Source of the DNA: Acidobacteriaceae bacterium
GTDB taxonomy: Bacteria; Acidobacteriota; Terriglobia; Terriglobales; Acidobacteriaceae
Direction: 5' to 3'
DNA length: 64,000 nt
Assembly: GCA_003134995.1 (NCBI GenBank)
Contig: PLDC01000028.1
Location: 186,001 to 250,000 of the forward strand
The notes beneath the pieces are model-generated. The model was not told the DNA's origin. It saw nothing but the letters and a program-made list of their open reading frames with translations, and searched no databases. The stretch's first letter is position 1. Each line of letters begins with the position of its first letter. Position numbers and translations under genes: made by a program. Below are positions 21,358 through 29,489 of the stretch, in pieces.

Positions 21358-22038
21358 CTACGGCTTTTCCAACGTGGCGTCAAGGGTGACGCTTCCACCA
21401 GCGGTAACCGTCATTGTCCGCTGCCACGGTCTCAGCCCTTCCTTCTCGACCGAGACTAGGTGCTCCCCCGGAGACAACTGAATTGTAGAAGGGGTGCTGC
21501 CCATAAATTTCTCGTCAACATTGATGTCACAGCCGGGAGGCGTTGACTTGATGGTCACAGTCGCAGGTTGCATCGGAACGTCGGATTCGGCATGAGGTTC
21601 CGTCTGTGAGTTGTCAGGTGCGGGTTCCTGTGGTGGTGTTGGACTGGCTGAAGTCTCCGTGTCCTGTTTACCGTCCATTGGCTTCAGCTTAACCAGAGCG
21701 TTCTTAGCATCTTCCTGTGCGACGGGAACCAAACGGCCTACCATCCGAAACTTTCCATTCAGGATAACCATCTCCAAGTAGACAGTGTCCTTCGACTTGA
21801 CATCGACTTCCAAAGCCGCTTCCTTCTGGTTGGACTCAAAGTTGTGCTTCCCCGGAGCGAGTTGCAAGGACAGGTATCGCCCGTTCTTCAAACGTCCGAC
21901 TTCATTCCCGTCAACGTAGATGGATGGCTTCAGAGCGGAGCCGACGTACTTTCCTTGACGATAGACAACAACTGTGCCGTCTTGTGCTGAGACTAGAAGC
22001 CCAGCGGCAAGGACGAAGATCGTCAGAATCTTGTTCAT
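21358..22038 (-). CDS. Secreted DUF2846-like plus PEGA-domain protein (casposon cargo)
   Basis: A 226-aa exported protein. The start at 22038 has a strong ribosome site (gagggag) and gives a signal peptide (ILTIFVLAAGLLVSAQ). The N-terminal half (YRQGKYVGSALKPSIYVDG, LQLAPGKHNFES) resembles DUF2846. After a Pro/Thr/Glu-rich linker comes a PEGA domain (VTIKSTPPGCDINVDEKFMG, LSPGEHLVSVEKEGLRPW), a surface-protein beta module. In-frame sequence upstream of 22038 looks non-coding. Confidence 0.65.
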   Translation of the reverse strand: MNKILTIFVLAAGLLVSAQDGTVVVYRQGKYVGSALKPSIYVDGNEVGRLKNGRYLSLQLAPGKHNFESNQKEAALEVDVKSKDTVYLEMVILNGKFRMVGRLVPVAQEDAKNALVKLKPMDGKQDTETSASPTPPQEPAPDNSQTEPHAESDVPMQPATVTIKSTPPGCDINVDEKFMGSTPSTIQLSPGEHLVSVEKEGLRPWQRTMTVTAGGSVTLDATLEKP

Positions 22039-22245
22039 GTCTCCCTCAAGTCTGACGGAGAGGTTAGCACGAAAAGAGGTCTGTTTCTTTCCTGTTATCA
22101 TGCTTCTCAACAACTGTGGGGCAAACAACGTGATATGTAAGCTGGAGGATGGACGAAATATAGCGACCATCGTAGGGACTGTAATTGCCGTCGGTGTGTC
22201 GCTCAAAAGGTACAGCCTATACTCACAGCTAAAGAACGAGACAAC

Positions 22246-22365
22246 GTGTATTGGGAACTAGCTGTACAGTGTTTGGACGAACTCAAAGACGCAGCGGATG
22301 ACTTCTACAAGAAAACGAAGTCGGAACGTCAGGACTACCATCGGAGAGACCACTTTAGACACTGA
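22246..22365 (+). CDS. Possible small ORF or gene remnant (about 39 aa)
   Basis: A GTG at 22246 opens a short charged frame (YWELAVQCLDELKDAADDFY, then KKTKSERQDYHRRDHFRH) ending at 22365. Its composition looks protein-like rather than random. It lacks a good ribosome site, so it may be the 3' remnant of a longer gene whose 5' part was lost. Confidence 0.25.
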   Translation: MYWELAVQCLDELKDAADDFYKKTKSERQDYHRRDHFRH

Positions 22366-22394
22366 GCGATTTTCGATGGCGGCTTTTGTTCACA

Positions 22395-22853
22395 ATGAGA
22401 GAGATTCAGGTTGACTTTCGATGGGCGGTAACGGTGCTCGTCGCCCTCTATGGAGCCTTGCTCTCAACGTACAACGCCTACATCGCACGAAAGCAGAGCA
22501 GGCATCAGATTGACGTGAAGATCACATTTGGTTGGCTTACCTATGGCCCAAGTCTCAGCGATGACATGGTAATGGTCACGGCGTCGAATCCGGGTCATCG
22601 GGCTGTGACGCTCACGAGTGTTGGTTTCCTCGTGCCTGATGGTCGTCAGTTAGCTCTCATGAGCGAGGGATCAAAGCCGCTGCCTCACCACTTGTCCGAA
22701 GGAACGAGCATTCAACACTGGATACCGCAACACGAATTGAGTCAGTCTCTTCGTAAGCAACGATGCCCAGACCCGGTAAGGCTCCGAGGTTTTTACGACG
22801 ATGCTGTAGGAGCACGTCACCTGAGTAAATCTGTCTCCTTCAAGTTGAGTTGA
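22395..22853 (+). CDS. Hypothetical membrane-anchored protein (casposon cargo)
   Basis: A 152-aa protein. One N-terminal membrane helix (WAVTVLVALYGALLSTYNAYIA) is followed by a cytoplasmic beta-rich domain (QIDVKITFGWLTYG, MVMVTASNPGHRAVTLTSVG, FLVPDGRQLAL). This layout (a short anchor plus a domain of unknown function) is common in mobile-island hypothetical proteins. No motif is recognised. It is isolated between minus-strand genes. Confidence 0.5.
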   Translation: MREIQVDFRWAVTVLVALYGALLSTYNAYIARKQSRHQIDVKITFGWLTYGPSLSDDMVMVTASNPGHRAVTLTSVGFLVPDGRQLALMSEGSKPLPHHLSEGTSIQHWIPQHELSQSLRKQRCPDPVRLRGFYDDAVGARHLSKSVSFKLS

Positions 22854-22908
22854 AAATAACTCCACAGGGACGGGTGCTCACTTTTCTCTTGTCTAAAAGG
22901 CTGCTACT

Positions 22909-23565
22909 TCACAGCTTGGGACCCTGAGTTTGTTGCTCATGCTTTAATAGAAAGTCCTGACCCTTGTTGGTCATGATGTAGATAATCCCTTCATCAGTTT
23001 GGCCTCGTGTTCCATGAAATACGACCGTTAGATTCTTGAACTGGGACCACTCAGCAAAATGGGAAATGAAAACCGCCCCAAACCGGTTTTGCTTATTCTC
23101 TTCAGTAAAGCTCGACGGTTCACCGTATTTCTCTTTGAGCATTGCCAACGCTGCGTCCTGACAGTCTAAGCCACACGTGGGAATAGTGATATATTCAATG
23201 TTTTCGTCCACAACTTGACCCCATATATGGTCAATGGGAACTATGATTTCTGGTCGGTCCTTGGGCGGAAACAAAACGGTGACTTCGGCGGTGACAACCG
23301 GAGCGTTCAGTTTTACGGTACTAGCGTCATCCCGCCAAAAACAACGAACCGCACTGGTGTTAACAAGGTCGTAAGAAGAATTTCCGACCGGATATTTCGC
23401 ACGTTTGCATTCAGGAATTGAAAACTTCTCTCCTAGATGGATACCGAAGACGGTCGTATCGACCTCTTTCGTCTTAGCCACTGTGGACGTGTCTCCCTGC
23501 TTTGATTGTGAAAACAGGATAGATGGGAAAAGGAATAGGACCGCCACCACGATTGTGGTTTTCAT
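22909..23565 (-). CDS. Secreted hypothetical protein (casposon cargo)
   Basis: A 218-aa exported protein with a clear signal peptide (TIVVAVLFLFPSILFSQS). The mature part begins with a short VDTTVFGIHLGEKFSIPECK motif, seen in several secreted soil-bacterial proteins, and has cysteines in ECK, AVRCFW and TCGLDCQD that could form disulfides. Near the middle is a KEKYGEPSSFTEENKQ segment. Function unknown. Confidence 0.55.
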   Translation of the reverse strand: MKTTIVVAVLFLFPSILFSQSKQGDTSTVAKTKEVDTTVFGIHLGEKFSIPECKRAKYPVGNSSYDLVNTSAVRCFWRDDASTVKLNAPVVTAEVTVLFPPKDRPEIIVPIDHIWGQVVDENIEYITIPTCGLDCQDAALAMLKEKYGEPSSFTEENKQNRFGAVFISHFAEWSQFKNLTVVFHGTRGQTDEGIIYIMTNKGQDFLLKHEQQTQGPKL

Positions 23566-23575
23566 TAAGTGGCCT

Positions 23576-23779
23576 TTATTTGTGGGATTTGCTATGTTCT
23601 GCCCACAGTCTTCCGGCTTCGTCTTGCTCTTTATGAGCTTCCTGAACTTTCACGATGGCCTTTTCTTTGGCGGCTCGCCCTTTGGCTTTCATCGCTTCGG
23701 TCCCGAAGTGCTGGACACCATCCATCGCAAGATTCAGTTTACTTTTGAGTCGAGTGCATTCCTCGCATGGACTCTTCAA
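23576..23779 (-). CDS. Small helical hypothetical protein
   Basis: A 67-aa Lys/Ala/Glu-rich helical protein (CEECTRLKSKLNLAMDGVQH, then KAKGRAAKEKAIVKVQEAHKEQ). Its ATG overlaps the stop of the 153-aa gene upstream by 4 nt (ATGA), which supports it being translated by coupling. No family is recognised. Confidence 0.45.
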   Translation of the reverse strand: MKSPCEECTRLKSKLNLAMDGVQHFGTEAMKAKGRAAKEKAIVKVQEAHKEQDEAGRLWAEHSKSHK

Positions 23780-24237
23780 GACCTTCCCCGCATCTTTGAC
23801 GGTGGCTGACGCATCGCACCCAAGGCTCGGGTCTGGCCGGCGGCTTCACGCCTGAAAACGGACTGGGATTCTGGCGTCCGCCACGGCATCAACACGGCAA
23901 CAGTGAAATTGACTTGTCGAACTGGTGAGAACTCGTTCGGTCCACCCGTAACAGAGTTTACCCAAAGATGACCCGGCAGATAGTCGTCGTCAGGGTGTGG
24001 AATCTCACCGCAGACAGTGGTTGCGTCCTGTGCTTTGAAGTGGATTCGGGAAACGTAGTCAATGGGAACGGTCAGGGTATGTGAAGATACCGGGAGGACA
24101 ACGTGGAGATGGGGAGCGGCGAAGGCTCCATGCGACAGTGAGAGGAGCAGAACAACGGTCAACGCAGTCGCTTTCTTCTGCCCGTTGACGTATGGCAGGA
24201 GGTTGGACAACAGCGACATGAGTTCACGCTTCGACAT
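23776..24237 (-). CDS. Exported hypothetical protein (casposon cargo)
   Basis: A 153-aa protein with a hydrophobic segment at residues 20-41 (ATALTVVLLLSLSHGAFAAP) that looks like a late signal peptide. A beta-rich part (LHVVLPVSSHTLTVPIDYVSRIHFK, split across strands) follows, and then an Arg-rich tail. It is coupled by a 4-nt overlap to the 67-aa gene downstream. Function unknown. Confidence 0.45.
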   Translation of the reverse strand: MSKRELMSLLSNLLPYVNGQKKATALTVVLLLSLSHGAFAAPHLHVVLPVSSHTLTVPIDYVSRIHFKAQDATTVCGEIPHPDDDYLPGHLWVNSVTGGPNEFSPVRQVNFTVAVLMPWRTPESQSVFRREAAGQTRALGAMRQPPSKMRGRS

Positions 24238-24452
24238 CGCTCTATTTTACCGTAGTTCTATCCCAGAAAAGTGTCACCTAAAGTATCACCACGGGGGTCA
24301 AATAGTGGCTCATGACGCCCAATGATGGCTACGGTAAAGTGTTGAAAATCCTCAACAATGGCGGGTATCCTACCGATTGAGAATCTTCCGTCCCAATTCG
24401 GTGGGCCATGCCCGTTCCTTCCTCCGCAGGATGACGGGATTGAGGAACAGTT

Positions 24453-24812
24453 CTAGGCGGACTGCTGAAACCCAATTGGTGGACTGCTTGACACATCCCA
24501 ACATCCGCGCCCTTCGTCCGTTATGGCGACGATGAACGTGGCATTGTAGAAAAACCATCTCTCATCCACCTGCCCATCTGGCCCATAGTTGTACCAGGCG
24601 TTCTGCTCTGAGACGAACTTGATAAGACGAACGAGACCACGATTGCGGAGACGCTTCAGCGTTGCGACGATGTCGGCTGAGTCCGGACGTTCTCCGAGTG
24701 TCTTTTCCAGCGAATTGCCCCACCCCGTTATGGAATCATCGCGTTTGCCCTCGGAGTATGGACGCAGACTGACTAGGATTGTGCTTTCCAGTTTCTCGGC
24801 CTTAACTGTCAT
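24453..24812 (-). CDS. Hypothetical protein, possibly winged-helix
   Basis: A 119-aa protein. The middle (DSADIVATLKRLRNRGLVRLIK) has the helix-turn-strand look of a winged-helix domain, and the C-terminal part (ERWFFYNATFIVAITDEGRG) could be its wing. This is a guess from pattern only. About 200 bp of apparently empty sequence separates it from the 153-aa gene. Confidence 0.4.
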   Translation of the reverse strand: MTVKAEKLESTILVSLRPYSEGKRDDSITGWGNSLEKTLGERPDSADIVATLKRLRNRGLVRLIKFVSEQNAWYNYGPDGQVDERWFFYNATFIVAITDEGRGCWDVSSSPPIGFQQSA

Positions 24813-24943
24813 GGGTTCCCTCTATGAGCAGGTGAGTCAATCATAGCAGCGGACCTGACTGCTCAATGTCGCCTCTATTGCGTCAGCCCGTCAGCCGCGT
24901 CGCGGATCGCAAGCGAAACTCGGACGCACGAAGTTGGTGGGTC

Positions 24944-25135
24944 TCATCGGAGGCGTTTGCCAGGTTTCCTCTTCAGAATATCTTTGGCAGCCAGTTTCGC
25001 GAGGCCGAGGAGAATGCCGGAGTTGCTGAGAATGGCTTCCGGCCACAAGGCGTTGGCAGCTTTTTGCAGGGTTGTAAAGTCGTCAGAACTCATTTTCACG
25101 TTGACCTGCACGGTACGCTTTCCGGTAGTTTCCAT
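24944..25135 (-). CDS. Small ribbon-helix-helix-like protein
   Basis: A 63-aa protein. RTVQVNVKMSSDDFTTLQKA followed by ALWPEAILSNSGILLGLAKL fits a beta strand and two helices, as in small MetJ/Arc-type DNA-binding proteins. It has a basic tail (KRKPGKRLR). A repeated operator-like sequence lies immediately upstream (25154-25197), between it and a divergent gene, so autoregulation is plausible. Confidence 0.5.
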   Translation of the reverse strand: METTGKRTVQVNVKMSSDDFTTLQKAANALWPEAILSNSGILLGLAKLAAKDILKRKPGKRLR

Positions 25136-25153
25136 CCCCCCTATCGTTACGTT

Positions 25154-25197
25154 GGTACTCTTCTTGTAGCAACAATACTGTTAGTACTGTTAGTACC
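25154..25197. promoter_or_regulatory. Operator-like repeats between divergent cargo genes
   Basis: Two tandem copies of tactgttag (25176-25184, 25185-25193) lie inside a larger ggtac...gtacc inverted pair (25154-25158, 25193-25197). They sit 19-62 bp upstream of the ribbon-helix-helix-like gene, a typical binding pattern for such repressors. Confidence 0.45.
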
Positions 25198-25220
25198 ACA
25201 GTCTCATTTATCGTGTTGGA

Positions 25221-26426
25221 ATGGAAACTATGAAAAACCTCTCAACAGTCTCGCGGATCGTTTTCGTTGTCGCCTTCCTTTGTTACGCAAGCTGTCTGGC
25301 ACAGCAAGCGAGCAGAAAACCTGACGGCGTAAAAGGCGCGACGTGGGAATCGACATTCGACTTCGACAATGAACTGTATCCTTCGTTTGTGCTCTCGATG
25401 GGCGGGAGAACCCTCAACGCTCCGAGCGATCCACATTTCTTCGGTGACCCACTCGGTCTGGCGCGAGTCTTGATCCGACCAACGATGCCGAATGCGAAGG
25501 TGCATGTCGAGGTTCAAGTTGAAGGATTCGCGGGCTTGAGCGCTATGGACGCAACTTTAGGCGAGGCTGGACAAGAGTACGTTATTTCGCCAGCGCTTCG
25601 ATGGAACTACTCGCGACTAGAGAACGTGAATCAGTCTGTCCCGGCAAACGTAACCTACAAGGTCAGCGTCAATGGTACAGCGGGACAGCAAACACGCCCA
25701 ATTCGCGTTCGCTCCGTAAACGACGTTCCGTTTGAAATCGACCTCCCAGATGGAAAACAAACTGATCTGTCATTCCTTTTCGCCGGTTATGTGAACGAGA
25801 GTCATCCCTTCGTTGAGACGCTGCTTCAGGAAGCATTGCAATACCAAGCCGTGAATAGCTTTGTCGGTTATCAGGGCGGACCCGATGCAGTCCGGTTACA
25901 GGTGTTTGCTCTGTGGAACGTCTTGCAGCGACGCAACCTGCATTACTCCAACATCGCAACCGCTTCAGCATCATCCCCGAGCGGCACCGTACATAGTCAA
26001 GCGGTTCGATTCATGGACCAAAGCATCACGGCACAGCAAGCAAACTGCGTTGACGGCTCCGTGCTCTTCGCATCCCTCATGTATAAGATCGGCATTCAGC
26101 CGCTCTTGGTAGTCAAGCCGGGCCATATGTTCGTCGGCTACTATCTCGATCCAGACCATAAAGAGTTTGAATTCCTTGAGACCACCATGCTTGGAACAGG
26201 TCAGCCCAGCCTCTTGCAAAATGCAGCTTTCTCTTGGCTGAACCAACCTCTGGCCAGCGAGTCTTACCGAGAATTCATTCAGGCGGTCCAGGTAGCGAGT
26301 AACGTCTACACCCAAGAAGTCGGCCCAGCACTTCAGCAACACACTCTGCATTATCTAATGATTGACGTTGCGAAGGCTCGGCAGGCGGGCATCAACGCGA
26401 TCCCGCACAAAGAGCAAACACAATGA
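25221..26426 (+). CDS. Secreted transglutaminase-like protein (casposon cargo)
   Basis: A 401-aa exported protein. The ATG at 25221 or, more likely for the signal peptide, 25230 precedes VSRIVFVVAFLCYASCLAQQ. A beta-rich N-terminal domain is followed, at about residues 275-310, by QQANCVDGSVLFASLMYKIG and then PLLVVKPGHMFVGYY. A Cys, a His about 30 residues later and a following acidic residue match the transglutaminase-like or papain-like order, but no other family support is visible. The tail is helical. Function unknown. Confidence 0.55.
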   Translation: METMKNLSTVSRIVFVVAFLCYASCLAQQASRKPDGVKGATWESTFDFDNELYPSFVLSMGGRTLNAPSDPHFFGDPLGLARVLIRPTMPNAKVHVEVQVEGFAGLSAMDATLGEAGQEYVISPALRWNYSRLENVNQSVPANVTYKVSVNGTAGQQTRPIRVRSVNDVPFEIDLPDGKQTDLSFLFAGYVNESHPFVETLLQEALQYQAVNSFVGYQGGPDAVRLQVFALWNVLQRRNLHYSNIATASASSPSGTVHSQAVRFMDQSITAQQANCVDGSVLFASLMYKIGIQPLLVVKPGHMFVGYYLDPDHKEFEFLETTMLGTGQPSLLQNAAFSWLNQPLASESYREFIQAVQVASNVYTQEVGPALQQHTLHYLMIDVAKARQAGINAIPHKEQTQ

Positions 26427-26461
26427 TCTGATTCTAGGCCCGTAGAAAAGAGCCGGTCTGC

Positions 26462-27985
26462 TTACGATACCCGCTGAAGGCCAACCAATTTCGCCAAAGC
26501 CTTCCAATGCCGTGGATGCGGACGGTACCCCTCGCGGATGCGGCCAGCGTACCAGCGCGATATTCCAATCCGTTTTGCAATGGCCGTCGCTGACGCTTGC
26601 GCAAGTGCTGGCTGAACTTTCTCTGAAAACGCCTGTGCGGTGAGCCATGCGGGTTGCTTCGCGGGATTCCAAGCAGCCCGCGCCTGCGCGTGCTTACGAT
26701 GCGTTGCCGCTTCTTTGGCAATTGCTTCCGGGGTGTGTCCGGCAACCCGTCCCGCTCGTGCGACCTCCACGAGGCGCTTCGTTGCAACATCAACGTCGCA
26801 TTTAGAGCAGTTTACAGACTTGGCTTTAACTGGTTTGCCACACCCACGGCAGACCCTCTCGGGTTTGGGAGCCTTGACCGATGGAACGTCAGTTCCCTTA
26901 ACTGCGCGCTTGGTGCGTTGAGTAAGGCGAGTCGCAATTCCGCGTCGAGCAAGAATTGACGCAGGCCTGGAAATCGAGGACCAAATCTCTTGCGCGACAT
27001 ATTCTGCGACCGGAGCAACGAGTTTGCTCCACGTGTCCGAAGTGTGGGCAAGTTTGATTGCCAAGGCTGACACCAACCGGCAGTTCCCATTGCGATCTTC
27101 CCAAAAGTCCGATTTGCGAAGAGGCTCATTCTGAACCCAATTAAGAACGAACGCGTCCACCTTGGGGCGGCAGACTTCCATCAGGTCGCAAGCGAGGGAG
27201 TCTCTGTTAGGGGTATCCACATGGAGCACGCCTATACCTGGATCGAGGCCCATTGCAGCCGCAGAAAGGCGCGATTCACTTTCCAAAAGTGCGTACAGAA
27301 AATTGAGCAGGGCATTCGGCGGACTAGATGCTAGACGCGGGCTGTGGGTCAAAGGTGAGATGCGGGAGCCGAAGCGCTTCCAATGTTCAGGTACGCGGCG
27401 CTCGTCGTTACGCGGCCAGACAATCGGAACATTAGCCCACGTCTGCCAATACGCCTTTGCTCCAAGGGCTTCGATGAGCGTTACACGGTCGAGGCTCTCG
27501 GCGCTCGGTAGTGCGTCTCTGAATCGAGCAATTGCGTCTGCTGTTGTTGAATCGTGCAGCATGTCACGAACGACCATCTCCTGCCCGGCGAGTTTCTGCG
27601 AGATGAGTTCTTTGGAAATCTTGAGCGCTTTCCCGTTGCCGAGTGCCAGCGCTTGCGCTCTGCGGAGCTTGGAATCCGACGGAGCGACCGGGCCAGTGAC
27701 CGCGAGCACCTTACCTCTGCGGTCAAGCATGACGAACGCTGCACCTTGATCCGCAAGCCAGCGCACGGCTTCAAGCGTGATGAAGCCGTCGCTCCCGATC
27801 ATTACCAGCCTCTTCAGGCCATGATTTACACGGGGCAGGCGGATGGTTCGGCGCTCGTCCGCGATTCCATCGTGCAGGAGCAAATGACCGGCGTTGACCT
27901 GGACGCGGATGCCGTAGCCATTCAAAACAAGGACGCCTGATTTGCGGATTGCGTGCGGGTGCGGTAGGGTGTGCGAAGCTGCCAT
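26462..27985 (-). CDS. cas1: Stand-alone Cas1 integrase (casposase) with zinc ribbon and HTH
   Basis: A 507-aa Cas1. Residues 1-340 carry the Cas1 fold: the N-terminal beta domain (VLVLNGYGIRVQVNAGHLLL), LIEALGAKAYWQTW with catalytic Glu172, NALLNFLYALLESESRLSAA, GVLHVDTPNRDSLACDLME with His255 and Asp267/Glu270, and CRPKVDAFVLNW. The C-terminal extension, absent from CRISPR Cas1, has a zinc ribbon (CRGCGKP...CSKC, Cys379/382/393/396) and a helix-turn-helix (SATAIAKRIGISRWYAGRIR, about 465-485). Casposases often carry C-terminal DNA-binding additions. With no cas2, effector genes or CRISPR repeats nearby, and TIRs around it, it is inferred to integrate element ends at the 14-bp target. It has a ribosome site (aagga). 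Confidence 0.93.
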   Translation of the reverse strand: MAASHTLPHPHAIRKSGVLVLNGYGIRVQVNAGHLLLHDGIADERRTIRLPRVNHGLKRLVMIGSDGFITLEAVRWLADQGAAFVMLDRRGKVLAVTGPVAPSDSKLRRAQALALGNGKALKISKELISQKLAGQEMVVRDMLHDSTTADAIARFRDALPSAESLDRVTLIEALGAKAYWQTWANVPIVWPRNDERRVPEHWKRFGSRISPLTHSPRLASSPPNALLNFLYALLESESRLSAAAMGLDPGIGVLHVDTPNRDSLACDLMEVCRPKVDAFVLNWVQNEPLRKSDFWEDRNGNCRLVSALAIKLAHTSDTWSKLVAPVAEYVAQEIWSSISRPASILARRGIATRLTQRTKRAVKGTDVPSVKAPKPERVCRGCGKPVKAKSVNCSKCDVDVATKRLVEVARAGRVAGHTPEAIAKEAATHRKHAQARAAWNPAKQPAWLTAQAFSEKVQPALAQASATAIAKRIGISRWYAGRIREGYRPHPRHWKALAKLVGLQRVS

Positions 27986-28021
27986 CGGAGGTTCCTTCTC
28001 TCTTGGCGGTCAGGGCTGTTT

Positions 28022-28073
28022 CGCCTGCTCTAACAGGCGGGCAGCCCGCTTAAGTTGCTGAATTCATTATACT
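28022..28073. promoter_or_regulatory. Divergent regulatory region between cas1 and the polymerase cluster
   Basis: It contains a hairpin cgcctg/caggcg (about 28022-28039) overlapping gcgggc-a-gcccgc (about 28037-28049). A TATACT -10-like hexamer (28068-28073) follows, only 10 nt before the 405-aa gene's ATG, so that transcript may be leaderless or nearly so. Confidence 0.35.
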
Positions 28074-28082
28074 TTATCAGCT

Positions 28083-29300
28083 ATGGCAATGACAGAGCAG
28101 GACAAACTAAATCTGCGGCGCCTCGGTTGCACACTTCAACCGCGCCAAAATCTCCTCTGTGTCAAATGGACAGACATGGATCGGGCACAGGCTCTTGCTG
28201 CAACCATTCTCGTGAGAAGCACATATACGAAATGCGCCACTGGACCGTTGCTGTGTTTGGCGTTGGAGATTTCTCCTACGCGTGCGCTTGCTCACTATTC
28301 GTACTTCCCATTCAATGTGAAGAACCAGGCTCATGGGAAATACCTGTCCTCGCTCGCACAGACGGGGCGGTTACAGCTCAATTTTCTCGCGCGTGGACGC
28401 GCGATCTTTCGCGAATGCGATCTGACCCCCGCAGAGTGCAGGCGGATAAAGGAACAGTTGGCCGAGGCTTTGGAAGCATGGAAGACCTGTGCGGCTAGCT
28501 ATAGTTTCGCGGGTGCCGTGTCGGAGTTCGAGAACACAGTCCGAGTCCCACAGTTTTTCGAGCGAGCGATGTCAGACAGCGAGCTTATCGAAGCGCTGCA
28601 ATCGGTCAAGATGAAGGCAGATAAGGTTTCTGTTGAAAAGCGGGCTTTGGCCCATCAAGTCGTTCGCGGTCTTGTGGATGTTCTGATGAGTCGATGGGGC
28701 GACTATGTACGCAAACAGATAGAGACGCTACCTAAAGACCGGACGGCTCTCTTGTTCATGTTCGACTTCCTGCGAGTGTTCGGTGACGATTATGACCGCA
28801 TCGTGGAATTCTTCGCGGACGGCATAGCCGGGAGTGTCGAAGAGGAAGTTCTTAGAAAATCCAGCGATTGGCCCTCCAAATTGGACGCCATTCTTAAGCT
28901 CATTGATCGAATGAACTCTGCGCCTCAAGCTGAACAAGAAAAGGTTCGCTCTGATTTATCTGAGGCCGTTGGCAGTGCACTTAGCGACCTTGGGAGCGGT
29001 CGAGGACCTTCTCTCTCGATGCTTCAGAATATGCTTCTTCCGTTGCGTCCGCTTTTGCTAGGTCAGCCGGGCAGACCCCCTAAGGATTATTCACGGGAAC
29101 ACGAGTGGAAGGTTTCAGGACTGTCATGGAGCGACGTTGCGACACAACATCTCATAGAGAACACTGAGACGCGGGCTGAGTTCGGCGGACGCGAGTTTGC
29201 ATCTCTGACCTTTGAACAGAAGGAAAACCTTAGAAATCGAATTCGTGCGGGCGTTACAAGCTTCGCGGAAAGAGCGGGGAAGCCACTTCCCAGGCGCTAA
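28083..29300 (+). CDS. Casposon-associated protein of unknown function
   Basis: A 405-aa soluble protein. Cysteines near the start (RRLGCTL, NLLCVKW, TKCATGPLLCLAL) may bind metal. The middle is helical and acidic (MSDSELIEALQSVKMKADKV, AGSVEEEVLRKSSDWPSKLD). The C-terminal part (GQPGRPPKDYSREHEW, FGGREFASLTFEQKENLRNR) looks like a small DNA-binding or adaptor region. It is first in the plus-strand run with HTH, HNH and PolB genes, so a role in element replication or target choice is inferred from context only. Confidence 0.5.
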   Translation: MAMTEQDKLNLRRLGCTLQPRQNLLCVKWTDMDRAQALAATILVRSTYTKCATGPLLCLALEISPTRALAHYSYFPFNVKNQAHGKYLSSLAQTGRLQLNFLARGRAIFRECDLTPAECRRIKEQLAEALEAWKTCAASYSFAGAVSEFENTVRVPQFFERAMSDSELIEALQSVKMKADKVSVEKRALAHQVVRGLVDVLMSRWGDYVRKQIETLPKDRTALLFMFDFLRVFGDDYDRIVEFFADGIAGSVEEEVLRKSSDWPSKLDAILKLIDRMNSAPQAEQEKVRSDLSEAVGSALSDLGSGRGPSLSMLQNMLLPLRPLLLGQPGRPPKDYSREHEWKVSGLSWSDVATQHLIENTETRAEFGGREFASLTFEQKENLRNRIRAGVTSFAERAGKPLPRR

Positions 29301-29489
29301 GGATTACATCGGGTGACTCTCAGACCCGCAGGAAATCCGGCAGAAATCCTGCATAGCAGAAAATCAATCTAGAATTCTGCACCCTCAAACAATCGCAAGT
29401 CTTTTTCTGCTCCGCACGGAACTCCGGCAGTTTGTCTGCAATTTACAGCTCCAATTCTTTCTCTTACTGTCGCAGACGTAGGTGATCGA
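29301..29489. other. Gap with short imperfect repeats
   Basis: About 190 bp without a gene. Several gcag-centred units (caggaaatccggcag, aatcctgcatagcag, gaattctgc, tccggcag, gtctgc) give weak inverted pairings. The function is unclear; it could be a regulatory region for the HTH gene. Confidence 0.3.

Noticed and set aside
24278-24300. cacgggggtcaaat segment as another casposon end or target copy
   Set aside because: Only a few bases match the ends or the 14-mer; likely chance.
26462-27985. Cas1 taken as part of a CRISPR-Cas adaptation module
   Set aside because: No cas2, no effector cas genes and no array of regularly spaced repeats were found within the island; the TIRs and target duplications support a casposon instead.
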